Assembly: GCA_028821475.1 (NCBI GenBank) | Contig: JAPPGB010000008.1 | Location: 5,992 to 47,891 of the forward strand | Direction of reading: 5' to 3' | Source: Spirochaetaceae bacterium | Lineage (GTDB): Bacteria > Spirochaetota > Spirochaetia > SZUA-6 > Bin103 | DNA: 41,900 nucleotides | Shown here: positions 18,406 to 26,623 of the stretch, piece by piece | How positions within the stretch are numbered: position 1 is the first letter of the stretch | Layout of the letters: every line of letters begins with the position of its first letter | Program-made: the position numbers and the translations under genes | Notes under the pieces: generated by a model | Database searches by the model: none | Seen by the model: only the letters and a program-made list of their open reading frames with translations | Told to the model about the DNA's origin: nothing

Positions 18406-19674
18406 CTATCGGAATACCCCCGCCGAGGCTTGCGCTACTCGGCGCCCCCCCAGCAGTTGGATGATGCCGCGGCGTCCGTTGATCAGCCACTCGCGGTCGC
18501 GGCCGGCAAGTTGCGCGGCCTGCCCCGGCGCAAGGCCGGCGACGATCTCGCTCTTCAGCGTACGCAGTATCAGCGCCGGCGCCGGCAGGTAGCCGACGAT
18601 GGCGCCGACGTCGGCATCCGGCGGCCACTGGCGGTCGGACAGCAGGCGCCGGTAGTTGACGTCACCCTTGAAGATCACCAGGTCGGCCTGTGCCAGGGCA
18701 CCGGCGAGTTCCTTTGGCAGATCGGGGTAGTGGCGCGGTCCGTTCCAGAACCAGTGCGGCTGTACGCGCAGGGAGCCGTCGGCGAGCGCACTGGTCAGGC
18801 GCCGGCCAATCGCACGCGCCGGCGGCGGCAGCGCGTGCAAGGCCGCCAGCGTGGCGTGCAGGTCGGCGGCGGTGGCATCCGACACGAAGAACGGCGCGTC
18901 CTTGACGTGCAGCCGCACCTGGCGGACGCCGCCGGCGAGCAGGCGGTGGACCAGCGCCAGGTCGCAGGTCAGCTCCGCTCCGGCGTTGTCGGTGGCGATG
19001 TCCACGCGCCGCGCACGGGCCAGGCAGCGCAGCGCGGCCGCGGCGTGGTCGATCACCAGCTCGTCGGGTGCATCCTGCCCGCCGGCGTCCGGCGACCCCG
19101 ATGCGGACGCGATTACCACGCCGGCGTGGCCGCGGTCGATTTCGTAGTTGGACAGGTCGACGCGGTTGCCCCACAGCGACGAGCGCAGCAGCACCGGCAA
19201 CTCCGCGTCCGCCAGCTCGGCTGCCAGCCGCGGGCCGTTGCGCTGCAACTCGGCCTGCTTGAGGTGGGCAAACGGATCCCGTCCATAGCCGGGCGCGGCA
19301 CGCTCGTAGTAGCCGGTGGCGGTGAGCACGCGCAGGTAGAACGAGGCCTCCGCCTCGTACCACGGCAGGTCCAGCCACGGTCTGCCGATCAGCGGGCGTA
19401 GCGCCTGTTGCCAGGCGTACCGTTCTGCCGGCAGCAGCGGCGGGCCGCCGCCGGCCGCGAACGGGTCGCCGAACCGGCCGCCGCCAATCTCGCGATCAAG
19501 CGTCCGCAGGCCGGCCACCGCGGCGGACGCGAGGCCGCCGTCGCGGCCGGTAGCGAGCAGGTCGGCGATGATCGAGTGCTTGCGCTGCTCGATGGTGCGC
19601 CGCGCGAACGATCCGGGCGTGCCGGTGTGCAGCGGCGGCGGGAGGTCCTCGCGGGTGCCGGGATCAGGTTTCAT
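18406..19674 (-). CDS. DUF89 / ARMT1-like metal-dependent phosphatase
   Basis: Member of the damage-control phosphatase family (DUF89, subfamily III, ARMT1-like). Characterised relatives dephosphorylate sugar phosphates such as fructose 1- and 6-phosphate with Mn, Co or Ni. From the ATG at 19674 it has 422 residues. Family residues seen: RSSLWGNRVDLS (about 164-175), ATDNAGAEL (227-235, the metal-binding D-N), HVKDAPFFVSD (256-266), KGDVNYRRLLSDRQW (336-350) and RTLKSEI (371-377). An in-frame TTG at 19713 would overlap the divergent kinase and is less likely. Only 32 bp separate it from the FGGY kinase on the other strand, suggesting shared control and a linked sugar-phosphate role; that link is inference. 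Confidence 0.85.
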   Translation of the reverse strand: MKPDPGTREDLPPPLHTGTPGSFARRTIEQRKHSIIADLLATGRDGGLASAAVAGLRTLDREIGGGRFGDPFAAGGGPPLLPAERYAWQQALRPLIGRPWLDLPWYEAEASFYLRVLTATGYYERAAPGYGRDPFAHLKQAELQRNGPRLAAELADAELPVLLRSSLWGNRVDLSNYEIDRGHAGVVIASASGSPDAGGQDAPDELVIDHAAAALRCLARARRVDIATDNAGAELTCDLALVHRLLAGGVRQVRLHVKDAPFFVSDATAADLHATLAALHALPPPARAIGRRLTSALADGSLRVQPHWFWNGPRHYPDLPKELAGALAQADLVIFKGDVNYRRLLSDRQWPPDADVGAIVGYLPAPALILRTLKSEIVAGLAPGQAAQLAGRDREWLINGRRGIIQLLGGRRVAQASAGVFR

Positions 19675-19706
19675 CCGGCGCGCCGATTCGGTAGGGTAAC
19701 GCCGCC

Positions 19707-21104
19707 ATGACAAGCTGGGACGCCCCGGTACTGGCCATCGACGTCGGTACGTCGGCGGTCAAATGCGGCCTCGCCCGCGGCGACGGCTCGATCGTCACCG
19801 CCTCGAGGCCGGTGGCCACCACGGCGGCTCCCGGCGGCGTGCACGAGGTGGACGCCGGCGACTGGCTGCGCGCGGTGGCCGCGTGCATCGGCGCCCTGGG
19901 CACGCCGGCCGCGCTGACGGCGGTGGTGGTAACCGGAAACGGGCCCACCGTGGTGCCGGCCGGCGCGGACGGCCGGCCGTTGCATCCGGCAATCACCTGG
20001 CTCGACCGGCGCAGCGGAGCGGAGGTGGCCCTGATTGCCGAGCGCACCGGCCGGGCCCGCGAGGCGAGCTTCTTCCTGGCCAAGATCTACTGGGTGTTTC
20101 GCCATGCCCCGGAACTGTACCGGCAGACCCGCGGCTTCGTCTCCGGCCCCGAGTACGTCGCGCTGCGCCTCACCGGGTGCTGGCACACGGCCCTGGCGGC
20201 GCCGCCGTTTCAGCGCTACTACTGGGACGACGCCCTGCTCGACGCGCTCGCCCTCGACCCCGCCAAGCTGCCCGCGTTCGTCGCCACCGGCAGCGCGCTC
20301 GGCAGCACCACGGCGGCTGCCGCGGCCGAACTGGGCATTCCGGCCGGCGTACCGGTGTACGCCGGCGCGCCGGACTTCGTGATGGCCATGCTGGGCACCG
20401 CGGCGGTGACGGAGGGCGCCACCTGCAACCGTTCGGGCAGCTCGGACGGCGTGAACTACTGCTCCCGGCGCCCGGTCGACGACGCGCGGCTGCTGTGCCT
20501 GCCGCACATCGTCGACGGCCTGTTCAGCGTAGCGGGATTGATATCCACTACCGGCAAGGCGCTGGAGTGGTTCGCCCGCATCGCGCAGGACGACGGCTCG
20601 CTGTGGGAACGAGCGGCACGCAGCGCGCCCGGTGCGGGCGGGGTGCTGTTTCTGCCCTACCTGGCCGGCGAACGGACGCCGCTGTGGCGCAGCGACGTGC
20701 GCGCGGTGTTCAGCGGGCTCGGCCTGGAGCATGGGCGCGAGCAGATGGCGCGTGCGGTGCTGGAATCGGTCGGTTACGCGCTGCGCGACTCGGTGACGGC
20801 GATCGAGGAGGCGGCCGGCCCGGTCGACGCGATCCGGCTGTCCGGCGCACGCGCCGGAAACCGCCGGCTGAACCGGATCAAGGCCGACATCGTCGGCCGA
20901 CCGCTGCTGGTGCCCGAGGTGCTGGACGCGGAATTGACCGGTTGCGCATGCGTGGCCGCGCATGCGCTTGGATTCGATCCGAGTGTCGGAGCGGCAGCCG
21001 CCCGGCTGGTGAAGTTCGGCGCCGCAATCGAGCCGGGCACCCGGCACCGCGCGCTCTACGATGACGGATTCGCGCGCTACCGGGTCCAGCAGGCGCTGCT
21101 CTGA
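19707..21104 (+). CDS. FGGY-family carbohydrate kinase (xylulokinase-like)
   Basis: ATP-dependent sugar kinase. 465 residues. The first actin-like ATPase domain begins VLAIDVGTSAVKCGLARGDG, the usual phosphate-binding start. AITWLDRRSGAEV and GAPDFVMAMLGTAAV follow, the latter with the likely catalytic Asp at residue 223. The second domain has GGVLFLPYLAGERTPLWRSDVRAVFSGLGLEHGREQMARAVLESVGYALRDSV and IRLSGARAGNRRLNRIKADIVGRPLLVPE, the typical C-terminal FGGY block (GG.a.s..w.qi.AD..g.pv). The exact sugar cannot be told: no isomerase or transporter is adjacent. A TAGGGT hexamer lies 9 bases before the ATG and there is no Shine-Dalgarno. It is shorter than standard XylB (about 485-500). Confidence 0.85.
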   Translation: MTSWDAPVLAIDVGTSAVKCGLARGDGSIVTASRPVATTAAPGGVHEVDAGDWLRAVAACIGALGTPAALTAVVVTGNGPTVVPAGADGRPLHPAITWLDRRSGAEVALIAERTGRAREASFFLAKIYWVFRHAPELYRQTRGFVSGPEYVALRLTGCWHTALAAPPFQRYYWDDALLDALALDPAKLPAFVATGSALGSTTAAAAAELGIPAGVPVYAGAPDFVMAMLGTAAVTEGATCNRSGSSDGVNYCSRRPVDDARLLCLPHIVDGLFSVAGLISTTGKALEWFARIAQDDGSLWERAARSAPGAGGVLFLPYLAGERTPLWRSDVRAVFSGLGLEHGREQMARAVLESVGYALRDSVTAIEEAAGPVDAIRLSGARAGNRRLNRIKADIVGRPLLVPEVLDAELTGCACVAAHALGFDPSVGAAAARLVKFGAAIEPGTRHRALYDDGFARYRVQQALL

Positions 21105-21163
21105 GCAGCAACCTGCTCTGAGCAGCTGCGGCTGCTCTTGGCGGCAACCGCTGCTTCGGCAGC
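21095..21163. terminator. cluster of three hairpins between convergent genes
   Basis: Three perfect inverted repeats follow each other: gctgct-ctg-agcagc (21095-21109, overlapping the kinase stop), gagcagc-tgcg-gctgctc (21120-21137) and gctgc-ttcg-gcagc (21150-21163). The last has a C(UUCG)G tetraloop, which is exceptionally stable. They lie between the kinase and the convergent gene ending at 21201. No U-run follows, so if they terminate transcription they do so as bidirectional, U-less structures or by blocking 3' exonucleases. Confidence 0.55.
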
Positions 21164-21200
21164 AGGCGGCGCGGGCCAATGGCGTTCGGCCGCTGCGCTG

Positions 21201-21788
21201 CTATCCGCGGCCGAACATGCTGCCGAGATCCTGCTTGACCTGCTGCAGCACGTTGCCGTAGCGGTCTTCGAGCAGCGCCATCTGCTGGCGCAGCAACTGC
21301 ACGTACTCGGGGTCGGTGGCCGGATCGATGCGCACGCGGCTGCCGGTGCGGCGGGCAAGCTCCTCTTCCTTCTGCTGCAGGCGCGGCGCGTATTGGCGAT
21401 CGACGTTCTGCTTGAGCTGCTGGCGCTCCTGGAAGTACTCGGTGAAGAACTGCTCGAGCTGCTGGCCCATGATGCGCAGCCGGCGCTGATCGCGCAGGAT
21501 GGCGGAGAATCCCTGCATGGCGCGCCGGTTTCGCTTCAGCCCGTATTCGTCGGTGGGCAGCGCCAGGTTGGACAGCAGCGCATCGAATACGCCCTCGCTC
21601 ACCCATGCGCGCTCCTTGCCGGCGTGCTCGCGGACCTTCTTGGCGAGCGACAGCTCCGGGTCTCCGAGGAACTGCGACACCAGTTTCTTGCCGGCGGTGG
21701 CGAAGCTGCTCGCCTTGAGCGTCTCCGGGTCGGCCTGCACATCCCTGGTGCGCTCCAATGCGATTTCCAATGACGACTTGATACTCAA
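21201..21788 (-). CDS. conserved helical protein of spirochaete type, function unknown
   Basis: The TTG at 21788 (LSIKSSLEIALERT) is preferred because GGAGGGGAG lies a few bases upstream; it gives 195 residues. The protein is soluble and almost wholly helical and charged, with long coiled-coil stretches (residues about 100-190, RRLRIMGQQLEQFFTEYFQE onward). It ends LLEDRYGNVLQQVKQDLGSMF. I associate the start (IKSxLEIALERT..v..D...l) and the WVSEGVFDALLSNLALP-like segment with a spirochaete-restricted unknown family, but cannot name a function. No signal peptide or membrane segment. The 103 bp before the next gene holds nothing I recognise. Confidence 0.7.
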   Translation of the reverse strand: MSIKSSLEIALERTRDVQADPETLKASSFATAGKKLVSQFLGDPELSLAKKVREHAGKERAWVSEGVFDALLSNLALPTDEYGLKRNRRAMQGFSAILRDQRRLRIMGQQLEQFFTEYFQERQQLKQNVDRQYAPRLQQKEEELARRTGSRVRIDPATDPEYVQLLRQQMALLEDRYGNVLQQVKQDLGSMFGRG

Positions 21789-21891
21789 GACGGCTCCCCT
21801 CCCTGCTGGCGACGGTGTCATCGGCCCCCACGGCGCGACGACCGTCTGCGGTGCACTAACAATGCCACGAAATGGCCGCCGCGGCCATCAT

Positions 21892-22551
21892 TCACGGGCC
21901 GGGGCGGCCGGGGCGGCCGGGGCGCCGGCCTCGTTGCGGGCCGTGCCGGGCGCTCACCACCTCCCGCTCGGTGACCACCAGGTCGACCGGCAGGTCATGT
22001 CCGGCGCGCGGCACGAAATCGAGCAGTTGGTCGGAGAAGCAGACCCCGATCAGCACTGCGCTGCCGCGCGAGCGCGACAGCGCAGCCAGGGTGCGGTCGT
22101 AGTGGCCGCCGCCCCACCCGAGCCGGCCGCCGGTGCGGTCGAACGCCGCGCCCGGCACCAGCACCGCCACCTCCGCCGGCAGGCAGTCAAAGTCCAGACG
22201 CGGCGCGTCGGGCGCCGGCTCGGCCACGCCGCGGTATCCGCGCCGCAGGCCCGTCGGCAGGCGCTCCGCCGACGCGCCCCGTGGTTCGACCCTGTGGTAG
22301 TGAAGCAGCTTCCCGGCAACGCGCGGCAACCCGACCACCAGCCCGTTCGCGTACGCGGCAGCCAGCGCCGGCGCCGTTGCCGGCTCGCGGGCGGTGGCGG
22401 CGAACCCCAGCATGCAGCGCCAGGCGTGCCAGCGCGGATGGCTGATCAGCGCCTCGGCCAGAGCGCGCCCCGCGGCCACGCGCCGCTGCGCCGTGGCGCC
22501 GCGCACCACGGCACGCATGCGCGCACGGTCGGCACGCTTGGCGCCGTCCAC
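21892..22551 (-). CDS. 5-formyltetrahydrofolate cyclo-ligase
   Basis: Converts 5-formyl-THF to 5,10-methenyl-THF with ATP, recycling a stalled folate. The signature is AAFDRTGGRLGWGGGHYDRTLAAL (family: G.aFd..G.RlGyGgGyYDr.L). PAEVAVLVPG precedes it and GVCFSDQLLDFVPRAGHDLPVDLVVTE ends the domain. The frame is open much further upstream across tRNA-Pro, so a start near GTG 22551 (VDGAKRADRARMRAVVRG, 219 residues) is chosen by family length; ATG 22518 is the alternative. No Shine-Dalgarno marks either. The C-terminus ends in a GRP-GRP repeat from three perfect 9-bp units (gccggggcg, 21898-21924), a recent-looking expansion. Confidence 0.85.
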   Translation of the reverse strand: MDGAKRADRARMRAVVRGATAQRRVAAGRALAEALISHPRWHAWRCMLGFAATAREPATAPALAAAYANGLVVGLPRVAGKLLHYHRVEPRGASAERLPTGLRRGYRGVAEPAPDAPRLDFDCLPAEVAVLVPGAAFDRTGGRLGWGGGHYDRTLAALSRSRGSAVLIGVCFSDQLLDFVPRAGHDLPVDLVVTEREVVSARHGPQRGRRPGRPGRPGP

Positions 22552-22645
22552 CGCCGCGTCGGCCCGGTTTGACCTGTCAGGCCTTCTCGATGAATCAGCA
22601 CGGTACCCGGCGTCGATCACGATCCGGCACGTGCCCGCGGAAATA

Positions 22646-22718
22646 TCGGGCTGGGCGGACTTGAACCGCCGACCCCACGCCCCCCAGACGTGTACGCTAC
22701 CAACTGCGCCACAGCCCG
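22646..22718 (-). tRNA. trnP: tRNA-Pro (anticodon GGG)
   Basis: Minus strand: acceptor CGGGCTG pairs with CAGCCCG, discriminator A. The D-arm is GCGC...GCG, the anticodon stem CACGT/GCGTG (one G-U) has loop CTGGGGG giving GGG, and the T-arm contains GGTTCAAGTCC. No CCA is encoded. It has its own promoter directly upstream and ends about 95 bp before the cyclo-ligase start. Confidence 0.95.
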
Positions 22719-22730
22719 CTGTGTGCCGCG

Positions 22731-22759
22731 AATGTAGCACCCGGCGGGTGGCGGGTCAA
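22731..22759 (-). promoter_or_regulatory. sigma70-type promoter for tRNA-Pro
   Basis: On the minus strand TTGACC (22759-22754) and TACATT (22736-22731) are spaced by 17 bases. Transcription should begin near 22724, only a few bases before the mature tRNA 5' end at 22718. Both hexamers are close to consensus. Confidence 0.7.
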
Positions 22760-22798
22760 CGCGCTCCGCGAGCGCCGGGCACGGCAGGGCGGCCGGCC

Positions 22799-23266
22799 TC
22801 ACCGGCCCGCGGCCGCGGGCGGCAGGAACTCCCGGAACTCGTACTCCACGCGTCCGTCGTCGGCTACCGCCATGGTTGCGTACCCGCCGCGCACCATCTG
22901 GTCGAGGGCGCGCTCCGCCTCCTCCACCGACAGCGGCGTGTCGACCGCCACCAGCGCCGGCGTGATCCGGCCGCCCTGGCGGCGCGCTATCTTCAGCACC
23001 TCGGTTTGCGCGTCGGGCGGAGCCGGCGCGCGCAGGTGGCGCGCAGTACCGATCCGGCGCAGCGACAGGAAGCCCTTGACGGCGGGCAGCATGCCGGCGA
23101 ACGCCAGCGGGAAGATCCAGAACCAGCCGCCGTGAACCAGCAGCAGGACGACGAACACGGCGCTGAACGTGAGGCCGCTCGCCAGCTCTCCTTCCGCCTT
23201 CTTGCGCTCCTTGCGCAACTGCCTCGCCGCGCGCTCGGCGGGATCCTCAGCCGACACAGCCATCAC
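22799..23266 (-). CDS. membrane protein with C-terminal winged-helix-like domain, unknown function
   Basis: 155 residues. A charged N-terminus (AERAARQLRKERKKAEGELA) precedes a pair of hydrophobic segments (about 31-49 and 50-65). After a short linker comes a soluble domain (about 86-148): EVLKIARRQGGRITPALVAV, then PLSVEEAERALDQMVRGGYA and a beta-like VEYEFREFLP. The same domain, with closely matching motifs, ends the TM2 protein at 32573-33040, also 155 residues. The helix-turn-helix-plus-wing look suggests a winged-helix fold, perhaps protein binding; that is inference. A TATTAT hexamer lies about 14 bases before the start but lacks a good -35. Start could be either of two adjacent codons. 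Confidence 0.75.
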   Translation of the reverse strand: MMAVSAEDPAERAARQLRKERKKAEGELASGLTFSAVFVVLLLVHGGWFWIFPLAFAGMLPAVKGFLSLRRIGTARHLRAPAPPDAQTEVLKIARRQGGRITPALVAVDTPLSVEEAERALDQMVRGGYATMAVADDGRVEYEFREFLPPAAAGR

Positions 23267-23335
23267 CGTGCTACAGCATAATACGCACCGTCGCCGGAGG
23301 CGAATCGGACCCGCCCAGCGGCGGGCCGCCGGCCA

Positions 23336-24541
23336 CTACCCTCGCTGACCCAGCGCGCGCACCTGCTCGGGCAGCCCGTACAGGTTGATGAAGCCGGTGG
23401 CATCGGCATGGTCGTAGCTGCCGGCCGCGAACGACGCAAGGTCATGGCGGTACAGCCCGTTGCACGAACTGCGGCCGATCACGGTCAGATTGCCCTTGTA
23501 CAGGGCGAGGCTGACCGATCCGCTCACCACCCGGCACAACCGCTCGCAGAACGCCTCCAGGGCAGCGCGCAGCGGGGTGAACCACTTGCCATTGTACACC
23601 AGCTCCGCGTAGCGCAGCGCCAGTTCCTGCTTGGCGTGCAGCGCGTCGGCATCGAGGGTCAGCGCTTCCAGCTCGCGCAGCGCGGTCCACAGTATGGTGC
23701 CGCCCGGCGTCTCGTACACGCCGCGGCTCTTCATCCCGACCAGCCGCGACTCGACCAGGTCGGCACGGCCGATGGCATTGCCGCCGCCGAGCCGATTGAG
23801 CCGTGCGAGCAGGGGCACCGGCTGCAGCCGCTCGCCGTCCACCGCCACCGGCACCCCCGCCTCGAACTCGATGGTCACCGCGGTTTCGCTGTCGGGAGCC
23901 TCCCGCGGCGCCACCGAGCGCTGGAACAGCGCCTCGCCCGGGCGGTTGGCGGGGTCTTCCAGGTCGCCGCCCTCGTGGCTGATGTGCCACAGGTTGTCGT
24001 CGCGCGAGTAGATATTGCGCCGTGAAATGCCGGCCAGGTCGATGCCATGCGCGGCGGCGTAGTCGATCGCCTGCTCGCGCGAGCGGATCTCCCACAGCCG
24101 CCAGGGTGCAATCACGGCAAGTTGCGGGGCCAGGGCGCGATAGGTCATCTCGAATCGCACCTGGTCGTTGCCCTTGCCGGTGCAGCCGTGGGCCACGGCG
24201 TCGGCTCCCTCTTCGAGCGCCACCGCGACCTGGTGCTTGGCCTGCAACGGGCGCGCGATCGATGTGCCGAGCAGGTACTTGCCTTCGTAGACAGCCCCCG
24301 AACGCAGCAGCGGGAACAGGTATTCGGTCACGAACTCTGCGCGCAGATCGCGCAGGTGAAGCTTGCTGGCGCCGGAGGCCAGGGCGCGCTTCTCCAGACC
24401 GCTCGTATCGTCAGCCTGCCCGACATCGGCACAATAGGCGATCACCTCGGCGCCGGGATAGCGGTCCTTGAGCCAGGGAATGATGATCGACGTATCCAGG
24501 CCGCCGGAATAGGCGAGGACGATCTTGCGCAGTTCGGCCAC
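23336..24541 (-). CDS. argG: argininosuccinate synthase
   Basis: Joins citrulline and aspartate with ATP, the penultimate arginine step. 401 residues, typical. The ATP pyrophosphatase motif is LAYSGGLDTSIIIPWL near the start. Other conserved segments: YLLGTSIARPL, VAHGCTGKGNDQVRFEM, LAVIAPWR, YSRDDNLWHISHEGGDLEDP, GGGNAIGRADLVESRLVGMKSRGVYETPGG and VSGSVSLALYKGN. The GTG start at 24541 directly follows the argD stop (TAG then GTG), so it is the last gene of the arg operon and translationally coupled. argH and argF are not in the window. Confidence 0.97.
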   Translation of the reverse strand: MAELRKIVLAYSGGLDTSIIIPWLKDRYPGAEVIAYCADVGQADDTSGLEKRALASGASKLHLRDLRAEFVTEYLFPLLRSGAVYEGKYLLGTSIARPLQAKHQVAVALEEGADAVAHGCTGKGNDQVRFEMTYRALAPQLAVIAPWRLWEIRSREQAIDYAAAHGIDLAGISRRNIYSRDDNLWHISHEGGDLEDPANRPGEALFQRSVAPREAPDSETAVTIEFEAGVPVAVDGERLQPVPLLARLNRLGGGNAIGRADLVESRLVGMKSRGVYETPGGTILWTALRELEALTLDADALHAKQELALRYAELVYNGKWFTPLRAALEAFCERLCRVVSGSVSLALYKGNLTVIGRSSCNGLYRHDLASFAAGSYDHADATGFINLYGLPEQVRALGQRG

Positions 24542-25768
24542 CTACTCGCCTCCGAGCGCGGCGACCGCATCCGCGATCATCGCCAGCGCTTCGTCTATTT
24601 CCGCCTCGCTGACGATCAGCGGGGGCGCCAGCCGCAGCACGTCGTCGCCGGAGCGCAATGCCAGCATGCCGGCGTCGCGCAGCGCGGGCACCAGCTTGGC
24701 GATCGCCGGTGCGCCGTCCACCTCTCCGGTCACCGTGACGCCGGCCAGCAGGCCGGCGCCCTTGACCGTGCCAAGCATCGGACTGGCGCCGGCGAGCTTG
24801 CCAAGCGCGTCGTGCAGGTAGCGCCCGCGGCTGCGCACGGTTGCCACGAACTCGGGCGCGGCAACGGTGTCCCACACCAGGTTGCCGACCGCGCAGGTCA
24901 CCGGGCCGCCACCGAAGGTAGTGCCGTGGTCACCGATGTGCAGCAGCGCATTGATCTGCCGCGGAATCAGCGTCGCGGCCAACGGCAGGCCGCCGCCGAG
25001 CGGCTTGGCAAGCGTGATCAGGTCCGGCTCCAGTCCCACCAGGGAGCTGGCGTACAGCTCGCCGGTACGGCTCAGACCGGTCTGCACCTCGTCGGCGATC
25101 AGCATGATGGCATGCCGGCGGCACAGTTCATTGAGCTTGTGTGCGAACCGCTCGCTCATCACGTCGAGGCCGCCCTCGCCCTGCACCACCTCGACGATCA
25201 CCGCGCAGAACGAGTCGTCGAGGGTTGCGGCGGCGGCATCGGCGTCGTTGAAGGGCAAAGCGGTAACGCCGCCGACAAGCGGCGCGAACGGCTCCTGGTA
25301 CTTGTCGGTCGGCGTGCAGCTCAGCGCGCCCATGGTGCGGCCGTGGAACGCGCCGCTGAAGCAGGCGATGCGGTCCTTGCCCTGCTTGCCGCCGCGCGAG
25401 GCCAGCAGGCGCGCATACTTGAGCGCCGTCTCGTTGGCCTCCGATCCGCTGTTGGTGAACTGCACGTTGGCAATGCCGGCCCGCGCCGGCGCCGATGCGA
25501 TCAGCTTCTCCGCCAGCGCCAGGGCCGGCTCGGTTGCGTACAGGTTGGACACGTGGACCAGCTTGCGCATCTGGTCGGCCGCGGCCTGCGCCAGGTCGTC
25601 GCGCCCGTAGCCGAGTGCGTTGACCGCGATTCCGCCGCCGAAGTCCAGGTAGGACCTGCCGGCGACGTCGCTCACCCGGCAGCCGTTGCCGTGGTCGAGG
25701 ACCAGCAGTTCCGGAGTGAATACGCCCGGCATCGGGTGTTCGCTGACTATCGCACCATCTCGTTTCAT
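24542..25768 (-). CDS. argD: acetylornithine aminotransferase
   Basis: PLP enzyme making N-acetylornithine from its semialdehyde with glutamate. From the ATG at 25768, with a perfect AGGAGGT Shine-Dalgarno 6 bases upstream, it has 408 residues. Class III aminotransferase motifs: GRSYLDFGGGIAVNALGY, VQFTNSGSEANETALKYAR, FHGRTMGALS, MLIADEVQTGLSRTGELYA and LITLAKPLGGGLPLAA (Schiff-base Lys). HGTTFGGGPVTCAVGN comes near the C-terminal half. Its ATG shares one base with the argB stop (TAATG). A longer open frame extends over argB but is a shadow. Confidence 0.97.
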   Translation of the reverse strand: MKRDGAIVSEHPMPGVFTPELLVLDHGNGCRVSDVAGRSYLDFGGGIAVNALGYGRDDLAQAAADQMRKLVHVSNLYATEPALALAEKLIASAPARAGIANVQFTNSGSEANETALKYARLLASRGGKQGKDRIACFSGAFHGRTMGALSCTPTDKYQEPFAPLVGGVTALPFNDADAAAATLDDSFCAVIVEVVQGEGGLDVMSERFAHKLNELCRRHAIMLIADEVQTGLSRTGELYASSLVGLEPDLITLAKPLGGGLPLAATLIPRQINALLHIGDHGTTFGGGPVTCAVGNLVWDTVAAPEFVATVRSRGRYLHDALGKLAGASPMLGTVKGAGLLAGVTVTGEVDGAPAIAKLVPALRDAGMLALRSGDDVLRLAPPLIVSEAEIDEALAMIADAVAALGGE

Positions 25769-26619
25769 TACCGTACCTCCTGTGTCGGTTGCTGTGTTGG
25801 TTGCTTGGTTGCAGTGTCGGGAAGATCGTGATTGTGAGGGAGCATGGTGGTCCCGGCCGCCCCGGTCAACAGCCTCGCCAGGTCTCCGGGCGCGGCGAAC
25901 CGGCCGATCACCACCCGGCGCACGCCCTGTGCCAGGGCGTGCAGCGCGGCCTCGACCTTCGGAATCATGCCGCCGCCGATGGTCCCGGCGGCGATCTCCG
26001 CGGCCGCCCGGTGCGGCGTGAGCACCGCCAGCGCGGCGCCGTCCTTCAGAACGCCGGGAACGTCCGACAGGAACAGCAGGCGATCGGCGGCCAGCGCCGG
26101 CGCCAACCGCAGGGCGACCGCGTCGGCGTTGATGTTCACCGCCAGCGCCGGCGGTTGCACGCTCGTCGGAGCAACCACCGGCAGGTAGCCGTGCTCGACC
26201 AGCAGCCGCGGCAGCCGGGTGTCTACCTGTGCCACCGTCGCCGTGCGGTTGCCCGCGCCGGCAGCGGCGCCGGCCAGCGGTGCGCCGGTAAACATCGGTC
26301 CGTCCGATCCGCTCAGACCCACCGCACGCAGGCCCGCGGAACCGAGCACCCGTACCAGCCTCTTGTTGACGGCGCCGCACAGCACCATGTCGACGTACGG
26401 CATCTCCTCCGGCGTGGTAATCCGTATGCCGTCGCGAAACCGCGGCTCAAGCCCCAGCCGCCGCGACAGCGCGCTCACCTCGGCGCCGCCGCCGTGTACC
26501 AGCACGATGCGCGCCCCGCCCCGCGCCAGCGCGGCCAGCTCGCGCGCAAACGCGGTCAGTGACGGTTCGTGGTCGGCCGCGGCACCGCCGAGCTTGATCA
26601 CCAGCAGTTCGCCGTCCAT
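25768..26619 (-). CDS. argB: acetylglutamate kinase
   Basis: Phosphorylates N-acetylglutamate, usually the arginine-inhibited step. From ATG 26619 it has 283 residues starting MDGELLVIKLGGAAADHE. Amino acid kinase motifs: VIKLGG, ARIVLVHGGGAEVSALSRRLGLEPRF, NINADAVALRLAPALAADRLLFLSDVPGVL, and GGGMIPKVEAALHALAQGVRRVVI (family GGMiPKv.aa..A...GV). The first 12 residues of a longer frame would be encoded in the palindromic element and are left out. The C-terminal tail is Thr/Gln/Pro-rich from a small DNA repeat. The stop overlaps the argD start by one base. Confidence 0.95.
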   Translation of the reverse strand: MDGELLVIKLGGAAADHEPSLTAFARELAALARGGARIVLVHGGGAEVSALSRRLGLEPRFRDGIRITTPEEMPYVDMVLCGAVNKRLVRVLGSAGLRAVGLSGSDGPMFTGAPLAGAAAGAGNRTATVAQVDTRLPRLLVEHGYLPVVAPTSVQPPALAVNINADAVALRLAPALAADRLLFLSDVPGVLKDGAALAVLTPHRAAAEIAAGTIGGGMIPKVEAALHALAQGVRRVVIGRFAAPGDLARLLTGAAGTTMLPHNHDLPDTATKQPTQQPTQEVR

Positions 26620-26623
26620 GACG

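Noticed and set aside
21898-21924. 9-bp tandem repeat at the 3' end of the cyclo-ligase gene as a regulatory element
   Set aside because: Three in-frame units inside the coding end (GRP repeat) are more simply explained as a coding microsatellite; noted in the gene entry only.
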